Part shown: positions 26,723 through 41,700 of the stretch, piece after piece
Layout of the letters: every line of letters starts with the position of its first letter
Position numbering within the stretch: position 1 is the stretch's first letter
NCBI GenBank assembly: GCA_018389105.1
Contig: JACATO010000625.1
Location: 372,001 to 436,000, forward strand
From: Nautilus pompilius
Taxonomy: Eukaryota > Mollusca > Cephalopoda > Nautilida > Nautilidae
Length of the DNA stretch: 64,000 nt
Direction of reading: 5' to 3'
Program-made: the position numbers and the translations under genes
Notes under the pieces: generated by a model
Told to the model about the DNA's origin: nothing
The model's database searches: none
What the model saw: only the letters and a program-made list of their open reading frames with translations

Positions 26723-29700
26723 CCTGTCACATTTATACTTGCCCTACTGAAGCTACTTTCATATATTACAAGATGTACAGCTTCACGTTCCCAACTTTCA
26801 AACGGGGGGGGAGGGGCTTAGAGCTCCAAAAGCCGTCTCCTTGAAGCCTTCCTCCTTCCAGTGACATGTTCCCAGACGCTCCGCCCCCCCCACCCCCAGC
26901 CAAAAAATTCCACAAACCTTCCTTTAAATAAATATATATGAAAGGGAATTTAAACTTAAAGCTAGAAGGTGAAAAACGGCGATTGGTTCTCTGTTCTCTG
27001 GTTTAAGAAGTAGATTTCGATAAGCACCACCGGGTTCTTATCGTGGTAAAAGTCTGACGGTATCAAGGGGAGGAGGAGGAGGCTACGCCATTATGAGCCA
27101 AACGATTCTTTTCAGTCTGAAAGCAAGAAAAACAAACAAATCGGAAGAAATAATTTACCGCTTGCTCTGCTGGTCTCCATTAATGGTACACGAGTGGTCA
27201 CGAATCCGAGAACAACTGTTTTTATAGTTATCATCTTCTGGGAATTCGATTAATAAGATATACGTGTTTTAAAAATAAATGAATATGAAATAAAAGGCGA
27301 GATAACGGTACGCGATTGAAGCTCTAAGTACAAGTATAACTGATTCAAGAAGACAGCCTATTTCAAGATAAAACCGAGCTACCACCATAACAGAGTTCAT
27401 CGGGGAAACGAGTTAAGTTCTCTTAGATTTTACACACACCACCAGTAGTTATAGTTCGCTTTTATTTGATACATTTTCTCATCACAAATTATCAAATGCA
27501 TACAAGAAGAAATTAGTTCCGTTTTCTCATGTAAATCGATACTTTTGTCTCCTCAAGCTCTATTAAGATGAGTGCAGAAAAGGTAGTGGCAACGGAATGC
27601 ATGCGAGGACGACACCTGGTCCACCTGAGACAACACCAACGAACGCCCCAAGAGCGCAACACAACCATGACGTATTGGAGTCATTTGTGGTCTTTTTAAG
27701 ACGATATTTTCGGTCGAGCCAGAAATATCGAATAAAGTCCTTAAATGTTTCGAGCCAACGCTTTGCCGGGTTTGGGCGAAAACTGACTGGTTCCCCCCCC
27801 CCACCAACTCCCTTTTTTAAATCCCCTCCCCTCCCCGACGCTCAAATCAGACTTAATCTTATTAATGTTCAAGTGTTTGTACTTTAAATAGGAAATCGAT
27901 TTTTCTTCTGCTCCAGCACAACATAAGTTCAGAAACTTCCAGCTCTCTCCCCCACTGTAGTGAAATCCATGTTGAGATGCCTTCCATCTCGGCGGATTGG
28001 CCCCTTTCTTGTTTGTAGTTCACTTTCTGGACAAGAGAAATAATTGTTCAATTACCGCAGCCGGATCTCCTCTCCTTCCCCTCCTCCTCTGTAGGCGGCG
28101 TAAGCCGATAAGTTATGGTAGCATTCCAGACAGTTGATCGATACATACGTTCCGACAATTAACTAAAAAAGATACAATTATATGTTTACCACCTATATTC
28201 TCATTAATATATTTATAAAAAAAAAAACAAAAAACAGGAACGATTCGAGATTTATCTGTGTCTGGTCGATATTCATCTTGTTAGAAATGTCTCCGTTTTG
28301 ATAATTTGTCTCACGTTTTGCAAGCGAATCATTTTCTTAAGCGGCCGCCATGATCGAACTGTAGTTACCGCGCCACCATCGTCTTCCCTCGCTTTAGCTG
28401 GTTACAGACGAACCTCGGATTTTCACAAGATTCCGTCTTACGCCAGCTGATCTATTGTGCGAGGCAAACTGTTCCGTACGTTCTCTCTGTTGCTAAATAG
28501 CACGGATGTCCTGCCCGATACACATTTCGCTGCTTAGACAAAACTTTTGATATGAACCACAGAAACAACGGAACAATTCCCACCCTCTGCCTATCCATTT
28601 GTTCCTACGCCTTCGAAGTTATAGGTGGCTCGGTCAGAACTCCACATAATTTATCTACAATTCGGATGGCCCGCCGTAGCAAGGCTGAGACCTTGAATGT
28701 CTCAGCTCCGCATTCTTGATGGGAGGCCTGGTCCTGACGTGAAAGTGCCAACGAGACGTTTATACTATAAGCCTTTATTTTTTAAGAAATGGGAGGAAAT
28801 CCACACGACCGGCAGAGGTACGTAAGCCGGTTCCAACCGGGATTCGATCTTATCTCTCCAGTAGTCAGTCTACCCACTGTTTGGTATCCCTTTCAGGCCA
28901 TCAACATCGCTAATAAGTTGAGAGCATCACGTATAGTTTACAGGATTACCAGGCACATTTTTAAACAAGAGAAACAAGAATGCCCATTGTGCTTATTTCT
29001 ATTTAATAAACGTAAATTTCTGATTGTTCTGCCTGTGGTATTTTCAGCTTATCACGAGTTTCCTCCGGACCTATTCACAAGCTATCAACGATCGCACGGT
29101 GCTATGGTTGTCCATCTTATAGTCATAGTGTACATGTTTGTTGCGCTATCTATTGTCTGCGATGACTTCTTTGTAACTTCTCTGGACAAGATCTGTGAGG
29201 TAAGTCCTTTCTTTAATTTGGTTTTTAAAAATCTTTTGAAAGATTCGCTACCTTTTAAAAATATATATTCTATTTTTTTGGTTTAATTATTAAACCCGAA
29301 GCTTAAAAGTTTTCGGATTCGAAGAAAGACAACAAGAAGACAAACATCTCGCAGATTAACCACACGCACACACACACACACACTGTTTATAGTCTGTCTC
29401 TTCCCTTCATTCTCAACCGAGTTCCAACCACTTTTTCTAAGGTTGTACCGCGTACTGAGCTCGAATCTTTTTCGTTTTCTCTTTTTTAAATGTTGCTTAC
29501 AAGTCGTGGTCTCTTCGCCATTTACTTTTCACTTCTTCCTTGGTTGCTTTGTCTTCACGGCGTACGACGAGTACATATCTCCCGCCCATGTGTTTTAAAC
29601 CACCTTCCCCGGCGACCGTCGCTAGCAAGATCCGCACCCTCCTTACACCCGTACATTGATTTTGTCCATACTTTCGTTTTAACGTTCTTTTTCTTTGTTC

Positions 29701-32700
29701 TCGGTGGGGGTTGTTTTATATTCTTTAGTCTTCAGCATTCTTTTTTTCGCTATTGCCGTCCTCCTCTTTCTCGCTTCTGTCACAGTATAGCCATCATTCC
29801 CAAATATTCATACGCCGTTTCCCATTGGTCGCCTTTCGTTCGGTATCCTACGCCATCTACCGGCCCATGGGTTACCTTCGTTACTTTTCTATTTTTCAGT
29901 TTCAATTTTTTTTTTTTTTTTCGTTTTTCTTCATTCCTCTTTCCACTGCACTCTTGAACAATTTGATTGATTCTTCAACTGACTTTGATACAAGAACTGT
30001 ACCTTCTGCATCTCCACTTATAAAAAGCCAAAATGCTCAAAATAATACTGATTTATTACTCTGTTGCAAGTAGGTTTTTTTAAATATTTTCTCTAAGAAA
30101 GAATGCTATTCCAACGTAAGATGCGATCGGATGATTGAGCCCTTAACCCCTTACGGCCAAGCGACACCCAACATCCGGAGAGCTAATACCACAGTTATCC
30201 TTTCTTTATCCAAACAAGTTTTGAATATTTCACGGCACGGATTAAATTTAATACTTCTGAATTCGACTTTCAGTTTCATGCATTTTTTTTTAACACGGCC
30301 TTCTCAACAAGGGCCTTGACTCTTGTAAAGAGTTGAGTAGAGACATTATTTTAATAAAAACTAGATCAATTAAATATAATTGGTTTACATTTGCTCTCGG
30401 TGTAGCTTCCTTGAATATCCTCGAAAGATCCCATACGTAATTCTCTAGACCAGTGAAATGTATCTCCGAAGCAGCAGCCAGAGCGCTTGAAATAGCTACT
30501 TAATTAATGAGTGCTTTGAAACCAGATTTGTTATCTTCTACACCGCCAGACGTAGCTCGAAATCCCCAACCAGAACGGGAGTCCACGAATACTGAAAACC
30601 CCAAACAGCTATTCGCTCTCACTTTCAAATTCGAGACGTCAGGTGGCGCTAAAGAGATCTTCCGGATTGACAGATGACGCGAGAATGGTGGGTGATTCTG
30701 GAGATGACATCACGCAGTAGTTACGATCTCTGCTAAGGCAATTTTTAGTCCTAGTTTATACTGCTGTAATCTTTGCTTCTAGTTTTGGGGTCCATTTTTG
30801 AATGTTTCTTTACCGACCAGGCTATACTTCCGGAGACATAAGTCACACAGTGGTTATAACTTACTGTATGTATAAAAATCCCTCTGCCTCGTTAATAATG
30901 TAAACTATCCATTCGCCTCTGAACTTTTCGCAACAGAAAATGCAGCTTTAAAATGGCATAACTGATGGTTCACTGGGATCGCATCGTCGATCTCTCATAA
31001 TCTCCGGGAGGGGGCTCTCTGTGTTTCCAAAGTAAAGATTTATGGGTTTCCTAAACCGCTGATTAAAACCAAAAGTTTAGGTATTCGAATCGTATTTTAT
31101 TTAAAACGTTTTAACTGTCTTGATCTGTTTCGTGGTTTGACCTCTACGCTGAATGAGAACGGCATCTAAAATCACGACGTGTCATCATATCTTGCAGCAG
31201 AAACGCATTATAGAGCGATTATTCAGATGGTTTTACACAAACTTGCATCGATAGGCATAAAAACAAACAACCCCCCCCCCATATTGTATGAGAACGGTAA
31301 CTGGAAGTTAACGTCTGCCATAGGGACAAAAATACAGGAAGTTATATATATATATATATAGCAGGTGGTGGATAGGTCAGGGAACGTTTTGTTTGTTTTT
31401 TTTTTAATGCTCCCTTATTTTATTATTAGTTGTTTGTTTTCCCTTTTAGCAGAGAAACTTTATTTGATTTTTACTACTTAATTTTTAATCCATGTGTTCA
31501 AATCTCACCTGGAGTTTACTTTATTAAATCAACATTAACGTCTAAACGAAACAGTTCACAAATATCTGCAGTCATAATATTCTTATCAGGGCCAACAAAA
31601 AAAAAAAAAAAAACAAAAGCGAAGGGACTCAGCTATTATCCAGCGATGATTTCCAGCTTCAGGAGCAGTGAATGGTGTCACGTTTTATTATCGTCGCTGA
31701 CCGCACGACCGCGTCCAGCCTGCTGAAAGTAGACCCGGGGTGGGACAGGAGGCAGTTTTGACTGATTCCATCCCTCTTCAAGTCTATGAAGCGCTTTTTT
31801 TTTATCTCTCTCTCCCTCTGTAATGACGTCATCTCTCTCTGTAATTACGTCATATCTCTCTCACTCTGCACTGACGTCATCTCTCCCTCTGTAATGACGT
31901 CATATCTATCTCACTCTGCACTGACGTCATATCTCTCTCACTCTGCACTGACGTCATCTCTCTCTCTCTCTGTAATGGCGTCATCTCTCTCTCTTTTCTG
32001 GGAATTTCGCTTGACTAGGTGACATGCGCAGAAGCCACCGATTCATGCATATTCTTACCTCACCTATTTTTGCAATCACGTTGATTCTCGAAACTTCCCG
32101 TTTTCCCTGTGATTCCAAGCTGAGAGTTCGGTTATTGCCTCATTCTCCTGTAGTCATCGAGCTGACCTCTTCCGAGAACACAGTGAATATCTCTTCAGAT
32201 TTCGTGCACGTCCGGTTTGGCCCATCTACCTGCTCGACACCCCCCCAAAGAAATTCCGAAGAAGAACATGAAATTCCAGCGTCTCCCTCTAAACAGTTCA
32301 TATTTGTTTCAGAAATTAGGATTTAGCGAAGATGTTGCGGGGGCTACATTCATGGCGGCCGGAAGCTCTGCCCCAGAGCTATTTACGTCTATCATAGGTA
32401 AGTGTGTGCGGGGCTTTTCCCTTTATATATATAGTGTAGTCACGTTGGTTTGACGTCACACGGATTACGTAGCAGTAGCACGATGTCGTCGCAACGAATA
32501 AAAGTTAGAAACTCTATCATGGGATTAGTTTTGTCTAAATATTACACAGCTTCAGCCTAACCTGGTGAATGCATAATTTTAAACAGGTCCTTGCCTTTTG
32601 ATCTCGATTTCAGTCAGATTTCTCTGCCTTGCGTCGACAAAACCAGGTAAGCTATCATTAAACGGAGAACTGATGACAAGGGAAAACTTTAAAAGAAAGG

Positions 32701-35700
32701 AGAGGCCGATGCGATTACTTATTTGTTGACTGCTAAACTAACGCTTCGAGAGAGTGCAACGAAATTGGTAGGGACGGGGGGGACCTTAATGAACTGATTG
32801 ACTTTAATGCAGAGACCAGGTGAAACGCTTGCAGTCGGTGCGTGGTCGTCGAGCGCGGAGGCAGTAATAACTTTCAACAAACAGACTTGGCGATTTCCAT
32901 GCAGAGGTCGTCAAGTGCCAGCAGCGATGAATGGAAATCTTGCTGTTCTCTCGAATACGGAAAGAGTCAGGCAGCGGGTCTCTCGAGAAGCGCGTTGTAG
33001 TTCTTCGTGGTGGCTGGTGTTCGGATGATAAGCAGCAGCCATCGTCCAAGCACTTAAAAAAAATTTTTTTTTTAGATTTTCTAAAATTTTGCTGGCTGCT
33101 GCTCGATGTCGGTTCACCGATTACAAGGAAACACGACAGGTCGTCGTTATAAGTAAGTCGGAACGTCAAAAGACGAACGCGATAGCGAGTATTGTAAATA
33201 ATTATGGAAACTCTCAGGATATCCACAAATAATAAGTAACTGCAGCTGAGAGATGATGTACATAACACATTCACGGTGCGTTATTCCAGAAAATATTAAA
33301 AAACGAAATGAATGCGTGCGTTAGTTTTTGGTATGTGACCCCTAAAATGATATAATATATACACACAAAGATTTTAAAAACCAAGAATCCGCCGTTTCGA
33401 GTTGCTACTGAAAGCTGGGTTCCTATCAGGAAAGTTGGACGCCAGGTTTTGACAAGAAATGTGTTTTGGACGATGCCAGGCGGTTTTGTCATCCATTGCT
33501 CACTCCGCCAGTGATTGATGCTATGATGGAGCTTGTGCTGTGGTTCCTTCTCCAGTGCACATTGCATTGGATATATGTTAAAAATACGTAAACACCCGGA
33601 GTTAGGACAAAATTAAACCAATTTAAAAAAAAAAACGAAGTTAGACTTCTAAATAAAAAGAGAGAGAGAGAGAGAGAGAACATCTAAGTTTATTTAACTC
33701 TCCGTATACCACGTCAATTTTTACTTCCCTTTTACTAGGGAGAGTGGCTTTAGTCAGCGCACTCCTAATGCAAGACGCGTTGGGCCGGAGCGATATACAA
33801 ATTTGTCGTTACAGGGGCTCGTACTAATGACGAATTCTGTGTGTCGCAGCCCCTGGGGCTCAAGACCCGAACAGATTTAAAGGTTAATTGGATGAAAAAA
33901 TGCACTTCAGGTGGTATAAGGAGGGTTAATTATTTTGTAAAAGGAAACGAACAGACACCACAAGCTGCAGGAAAACGGACCTGACGCATATTAATTATTC
34001 GTGATTCGTTTCACTTTTATTTGCATAGAAAATTTCCGAACCGAACTATAAAATCAGTTACCAAAGAGAAGGAAATATTGTCTTTTTGTAGAAAAAAAAA
34101 ATTCGGGTATTTGAGAGAGAAAACTAAATATGTGAGGAGCATTACGCAAAGTTATCTGTTGTGCTAAGTTCACTTTGTTAAATTACATTTTAAAACATCT
34201 AATACATTATATTATTTGTTTTTGTTATTGTAAATTGCTATCCTTGCATTTTATGCCAATGTCGCACACACATGCGCACTTCCCTCCTTGTCATGCTTGT
34301 AGGTCGTCTTTTGTCTTGTCCCCTCATCCTATTTCCGCTTTTAGGTGTGTTCATCACTAAGGGCGATGTCGGTGTAGGAACAATAGTGGGATCGGCAGTC
34401 TTCAACGTGCTTTTCGTTATCGGGATCTGCGCCCTTTGTTCCGGCCAGGTGAGTTCGGTTTGATTTGGTTTAATATAGAATACTTACCGCTGAAAGAAAG
34501 AGAAGTCTAAGCTCCGGGTTTGACGGGCCAACACCAGAGACGGAACTTACCACTCGATTTGCTGTTTTGCAAGTAAAGAGACAGTAATTCTGACCTTAAC
34601 TTATTCGTGAAGTATTGTCACGGAAAGATTTGGGGGATAACTTAATTCAGTTTACCAGCCCGAGGAGAGCAGGGTACGGGAAACCGGTACCCACCGTCCA
34701 AAGACAAAAAAGTGTAAAGACTATGAGCGCTTAGTGGGTAAGGATGAAGGGCTTACTACTAATTTCGCGATTCCTTGGCTTGGACGGCCCCAGATTAGTA
34801 AATAGATACCCTCATCCCTTTTGCGGTTACGTTTTTGGACCGTATACAACCCAAGCCCCAGGTCTGCCGATCGCTATATGTGATACCGTCTCTCGTCTAC
34901 AATGTTCCTTAAACTATAATCTGAGAATGATTTTGACACGCAACTGTACACTTCCAGAAGTTCATTGCTAAATGAAATTTCCTTCCAGAATCTCGTGCCG
35001 TTCGCGCCCAGTTTCGATTAAATCGCGACAAGTTCAATGCCAATAACCGAAACGTGTATCGTGAAGATCGAGGATAAAGAAGGCACGCGCCAGTTTTAGG
35101 TACACGTTGAATATCCGCTTTGCTCTCGTTTAGGCTGCGCCAGCTTTTAAAATCTAAATATTTACATAAATACAAATAGAAAACGAGAAACTGTTCGATG
35201 GCCCTCCTGAATGTACTTATCGCTTCTAGGGGGTTGGAACTCCGCCTTGGCACTATATTAATAACAATGCTTTTCTTTCTTTTTTAACTTCACAGGTGGT
35301 GCCCCTTTCATGGTGGCCCCTGTGTAGAGATTCCATCTTCTATTCCTTTTCTGTGGTGATTCTGATACTAGTAAGTAGCATGATTTTTGCTTTTATTGCA
35401 CGTTTATTTTAATCCAGTACATTAATAAGGTTTGAGACTCCGATTCCGGAAGTGCTCTCCTGTAATTTCACTGAAACAATATTAATTTAATTCCAAGGCT
35501 CCGTACCACAGCATCCTTGGCATCAATCTTTTGTGCCGCTCAACGTCGCTTGTCGCGCTCTCTGTAGTTTCTTTTTTCCGGTAAGAAAATAATTACGATA
35601 AATAAATTACGGAAGAAACCATTAAGAGTTTTTGAGTATTTAGAAGTAGATGGGACTCTTTTTCCGGGTGGGTACCTCTGCTGGAGGTTCCGCGAGGAGC

Positions 35701-38700
35701 TTCCAACGCTGACGGCCCCTTATACTTTCTGTCCCTGGCCCCACTGCTGGGAGATGTTCCTAGACCTCGAAAGTCTGGGCAAGGCTTTGTAACCACAGAA
35801 GAGCAGCGAAAGGGAGAACACGGGCGAACAGCGACCCGTGAGTTTGTCCGGCCGATCCTCGATATTGTCCCGTGGAAAAGTCGACCAACAATAATAGCGA
35901 AGGTTCGGAGCAATTTAAAACGCTGGCGGGGACCAGAAACAATACGTGTTTCGTAAATGGTTTAAAAGGCGTTTGTTTCTTTCCCCTTTTTTACGTGACT
36001 TTATCATCTGCCCCCTTTTGTGAGGGTGTTGTTCACCCGGACCATTTCAGCTAAAGAGATCTTCACGTCCCGTCGTGTCATCTGTCATTAGATCTCCGGC
36101 GCATTGCTTGATGGAAACACATTAGTTCCCGTCAGGTAGAACCCAGAGCAGTAGTGCCAGAGTTCTTGGCGCTCGGAACTTTCCAAAATAGGGAAAGACC
36201 AGGTGACCGAAACTTACGCTTAAATAGCTGTCAGTGGGGGGGGGGATGTTTTGGTTCGCTGCTCTTCACCATCAGCCATGTCTACCCAAGTAACAGGTTC
36301 ACAAGCGGGCGAGATAAAGTCATCGAACACCACAGAATGTGTCGAAATAATCTCGCGCTAAGTCGGGCGCAGAACCAACGAGAAGGAAGACGGCTGCCGG
36401 AAACTGATAGGATCGACCTCGAATAGCTTCGCGGAATTCTCCGGCTTCCGGCCTCCATTTTTAAAACCTTCCAATTATTTTAGAGTGTCAGATATGGTGA
36501 CAGGCTATTAGAGGATTGTAACACCAAGCCACCCTGCCAAGCCGGTCTGTTTGCGCTCTGGGACGAAATATCTGGTTTAATGCCAAGCTGGCCTGTCAGG
36601 GAAATCTTAAGGGTGCAGACGACACGAAATGACGTTGAACTGAATAAAGCCAAACCCGCCAAGAAGGTAGTAATGATGCGCATGCGCACTTGATTAATTA
36701 ATATATTTACGAATGAACGCACCAAACTGTAAACTGTGCACTGATCCAGTTTACAGAACCGGACCAACTTTAGTCTGCGTTTATCACAAGTAATGAGCTT
36801 TTCAATCAGTAGTCAGACAATAAGTCTATTTACTCAGTTTAGTATACTTAGCAATCAGATCGAAACTTTTCATCATTAGGCCTGATAACTACAGATTAAA
36901 TGCGCTCTGTCTGGCCGTCATTCGGTTCAGGCAAATCTACCGTCCTGTATAATCGATTGTTTGCATTCAGCACAAAATTCAAGTGAAAAAAGATTTTTAA
37001 AGAACAGATTTCTAACTCATATAACTGCATATAACGGTGAATGTATTGATTATGGCGTACTATGTAGCAACAACATCTTATTTATTTGATAATACTTTTC
37101 CTGTAAACTGAAGTAAAACATTCCCTTTTTTTAAAGACCACAGTGACTGCGTTAAGAGAGGACTATTTGCCACTCTTTGCCACCAGAGGACGCTTTTGAC
37201 CTTTTTAATAATCAGCTACAAATGGATTCCTCGGATTCCATACATTATAATAGAAACAGTCTCATGTTTCTCCTTTATTTTCTTCTTTAACGACGTAATT
37301 CTGTTAAAACAGTCGCCATGTTCCGTTCGAAGTTTGTTGCTAGTGATAGAGGAGGTTCGAAAGTTGACCAGGGGGTCGGTGTTCACGGACATCTTTTAGG
37401 CCAGCGGAGGGGTTGGGTGAGCGAAATAAGGTGAAAGTGTATGAGATGGAGATGCAGGAGAGAAAATCCAGAGCGGGGTGTGTGTGTGATGGACGACTGG
37501 GCTGGATCGAGACTTATGGTTACTATTATTATTATTAGTAGTGATAAGTATATGCGAGTGGTGACCAAATCACAAAACTTTAAAATTTATCCTATGCAGT
37601 TGTCCAGCATAGCCGTCAAAAGAAAATAAGTAAGAAACTAGCATCAGCGAGCAGACAAAGGCATAACTGTGGCGTCGCTGTGGCATCCACCGCTTACATT
37701 CAGAAGATTTCTATTCTGGACACCACACACACTTAATAAAGAGAGATTAACATAGGTCACTTTCCTGTTTTCCTTTTCCCGCTAATAACTGGAATAACCT
37801 ATACTTTCACTTTCCACGTTCATTTTTATTGCAAATTTGAAGGTGTAATATTTGCTAAAATTGTGTATTTCTTTTGTTCATATGGGCTCTATAATAGTTT
37901 CCGTGTCCTGTTCTGTTTCTTCCCAACGACTTATGATTGTCTTTGTTATTGTTATAGGTTGTTATTGATGGCAAAGTGACATGGTACGAGTCATTGATGA
38001 TGCTGTTTTTATATGTACTTTATATTGTTCTAATGAGGTAAGTTGAAATAAACACAGGGATACAGCTTCGTCTTGTGGTCTACACAGAAATTGATAGATT
38101 CTTTTGTTGGTTAAAGAATCTATTTTGAAATAATTATTAGTTTGTTAAGTCAGGGATCGTTTGTAAAATACATTCTTAATTTTATGCTATGTGTACATGC
38201 TCTCGATATCAGCTTAATTCAGCAGTGAAACCAACTAAAAAATCTGAATTGTAGCATTTGGGAATTGGACATTTTTTTCATGAATTTTTTTTAATGGAAT
38301 AAACTCGACACAAACTTATTACAACTCGCTTCTAGCGAATAAATAAACTAATATCGTAAATAAGTATACAAGTAAACGTAAGCCAAATTTGCCTACAAGG
38401 TTCTTCTCACCTGATGTGTACAGGTGTACAGCAGAAGTGTTGCAAATATTTCCACTTTCGTGTGCTAATTAAAGAATGCTGCAAAATAAATATGCAAGTT
38501 TCAGTTTTCAGAATAATGACATTTTTGTTTATACCATGGACCTCCCTAAGAACTTTCAAATGACCGGGAATATTTAGTGGAAGTTGGCTTCCATTCTTAA
38601 GAGTGACGGAGCCTCTATCTCGTTCACGGCTGCCTATTTTACACGTCCTCCGGAAATTGTAGCAATTTTTTTGTTTTGTTTCGTTTCTTCGCTGACCAAC

Positions 38701-41700
38701 AGCGCCCCCTCCCTTTTTTTTTTAAAATTTCACTACTCTTAAACGCCGTCCACTATCATATAGACTAGTAATGGCTTCTCCACTCTTCTGCAGCCTGTGT
38801 AACAATTTCTTTAAATTATTTTCGTTAACCATTTTTCTTTGTCTTCTTTGCCATCTGTCGTCCGGTTGTTTCCAGGCTTATTATCCCACTCGTGTATTTT
38901 GCTCTGACCTTCGCAATCGAGGGCTGCAGTAAATCCTTCGTTAATTACCTCCCCTTCTTGGTTTTCGTGGCGGAGAGTAAGTAAACCGTCTGTAAATAAT
39001 TTCTGAACCACGGTTGTTGGTATGTGCATCTTTTCTTTTTCTTTTCTTTCTTTTCCATTCATATCCAAATTTAAATAGATCTAAAGATTTGGTTGCATAA
39101 TTATTTGTCAGCATCTTCCGTATTGCGACAATCAATACACAAATAATACGGACGTGGAGATATTCACAGAATTTCCTTTCCTTACATTGTTACACATGAA
39201 TACATTGGCTAGCATCGTTTCACGGGCTGTGAGCGCCTCCCAGTCAGCCAACTCCGTCAGAGGACCCCCGCCGCTCGCTGAAATCACAGGGTCTTTTCTT
39301 TTTTTGTCGTCGTTGTTATTTCAGGCTGCTTAGGTCTCGGTGCCAGTGGTGGTGGATTACCGGACAGTCGACGGCTCGGGTTCGATTCCCGGTCGGTTGG
39401 GTTCGACTAAACTCACACTCCCACCCTAACTTTCTTCTCGCTATTTCTCACCATCCGGCCGAGTGGATGTTTTCCTGTATCCTCCCAACATCTAAAAGGG
39501 AAGAGTCCTCTCCCTGCCGAAATCAGCAGCGCCGGGACCCCTCCCCAAAACCTTTGTGGCACAAGACCGGCAACGCTTTTCGGTGGACAACCGCGGGGGC
39601 TCTACGTCCTCTCGCCAGGGTTGTCTCCCCCTGCAGACAACGGCGAACGAAAAAGCATAAAATATTGGTGGGTTTTTTCCATTTTCGAAAAGCCATTAAA
39701 ATTCCCCCGCATGGGAAAAATTAGACAACACTTTAATCAGTGGTCGGGTTGGAAGGAAACAGGAGAGAGACGCAACTTTCGGGTTAAGTTAAGAGACAAA
39801 TGGCCTTTCCTTCCTCGGGTGGTGGTGGTGGGGGGGTGGAATTCTTGCCAGAGCCCGCAAATCGGTATCCGATAAGTTTCTCATCAGTGACATTACGGCA
39901 GCTGGAACAGTCGGGCCCGCATTTCTCTTCAGCACTTGTAGTGGACCCCTGTCAACCGGAGTTTACCCCCCCCTCTCAATCATTAATTAGGGCTCAGCCA
40001 CTCTCAACAGGTCTCTCATACTCGCACTTGTGGGCCTATGGAAGCGGGATGCCCGCAAAAATTTTTTTTTTTTTTCCTGCGGGAAAAATTGATGCAAACA
40101 AATTAATGAGCGACTTTCAGAACTGGTCGCCGCGTTCAGACTCAGCCGGCCGCGACATCGTTCTTCGACCGGTGCGAATTGCGCGGCACCTTTTCAGACA
40201 ATCGTCATACCCGAGCTGTCAGGCGGGGTCGGGAAGGGGGGAGGGGCATCCTTAGTCGGATCTCGTGAGCCGCCGTTATTTTCCACCCGTTTGCTGCCCA
40301 GTCCCAAAAGTTCCGGTGACCCTTTCCTTAATCAGCCCTCCTCCTAGTACGAAGACTTCTTTGCTTTTGCCCCGAATGAAAATCCGCTCGTCTTCAGCGG
40401 AACGAGAGGTCAGGACGAGGCTGCGGACGGTGACTGGTGACCGAGAGCAAATCGAGCGATGTCAGAGCTACTGCGCTGGGTTTCAGCAGCACCTGTTTGT
40501 TCCGTCCGTTTCGGATTTTTAAAGTTCAGAGCTACATGGAAAAAAAAAAAAAATTAAATTAATTAATTTATTTATTGATCATTTAAACCGTCGCGTTATG
40601 AGTGTTTCCGCTTTCTTTCTAAATGGCGCGATTAGAATTTTCTTTAGTTCAGTTTTTACCAAAACAATGCGACTTCAAAAAAGGGGACAGAAGTAATCAT
40701 CTGCGAAATGATCAGCAGGTAATTATGACAAAAGCTTCGTTCAGCCGGAAGTCCCGTGACCATGATTGGTTTTCTAATTTGAGGCGAGCAGAAATCGATA
40801 GCACTCGAGCCAGGTGCTCGCTCGGCTGATTTACTGAGATAGAACGGGTTTAACTCCGCCCTCCCTCGCCTTTGGTCTTGATGATCGAAGCTCGGAGGAA
40901 ATCCGCAGTCCAACGTGCGACAGACGCCAAAACCTGGATCGAACCGCGGTGCGAGCTGTGAACGGGGATCAGTTGTTTAAATATATATATATCGTCTACT
41001 GGGAACCTGCGGCTAATCGGACTGACATATCGGGATCGACCCTCGACAACAATGGTGGTGACGTCTGAAGATCTCCTCGCGCACGATTTTGTCGCCGCTT
41101 CTCCTAAGGCAGAACAATTTTTGTAAGCATTTCTCTGATCCGACCTCTCCCCCCCCACCAGTTTCTTGCACACCATACGCTTCCGGTTCACGCATGCTTA
41201 TTTAATAACGTTACCGGTCGTTGTTGGCGAGTTCCGCCGTCGGAGGAGGCTACAATGTTTCAATTGCAAAGCGTAGTCGTCTCATTTCAAGTTGGTTCTG
41301 ACCACAGCTGTAATTAATTCGCTTTAAAAAATTTGCTATTTTTTGTTGTTGTTTTTGTTGTTTTCTAAAACCTGGAGAAAACTTTCAGAGTTTTAGGTTT
41401 ACTGTGTAGCGGATTTCGGTAGAATGATTGCATCCTTAGTGCCCGGCTCCTGCAGGGCTGTACTGGGAACAAGGCATAGTCCGCTTACCGCGATACCTGA
41501 CGTTATTTTCTAAATACAGAAATCACGTAACTATATTGAAAAACCCCTTCTGTAATTCTGACATATATCACGGGCTTGTGATTCTAAAGGGTATTTTAAA
41601 CTAACTAGTGTAGTATTGAGTTTTTTTAATATTAAAAAAAAAAAAAACACAGCAACAACAAAGGTTAGAGAAATGTTAGGACAATTGCTTAATTCGTGCA

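Larger units (their letters stand above)
24813..28784 (+). other. Intron 1, third part
   Basis: Holds a possible second pogo-like fragment at 25002-25350 and a CA microsatellite at 26675-26721. The rest is unassigned AT-rich sequence with G and C homopolymers. Confidence 0.65.

Noticed and set aside
29490-29957. 155-codon frame in intron 2
   Set aside because: T-rich sequence giving Phe/Leu/Ser runs; no recognisable domain.
32804-33274. 156-codon minus-strand frame in intron 3
   Set aside because: No homology or splice structure recognised; chance open frame.
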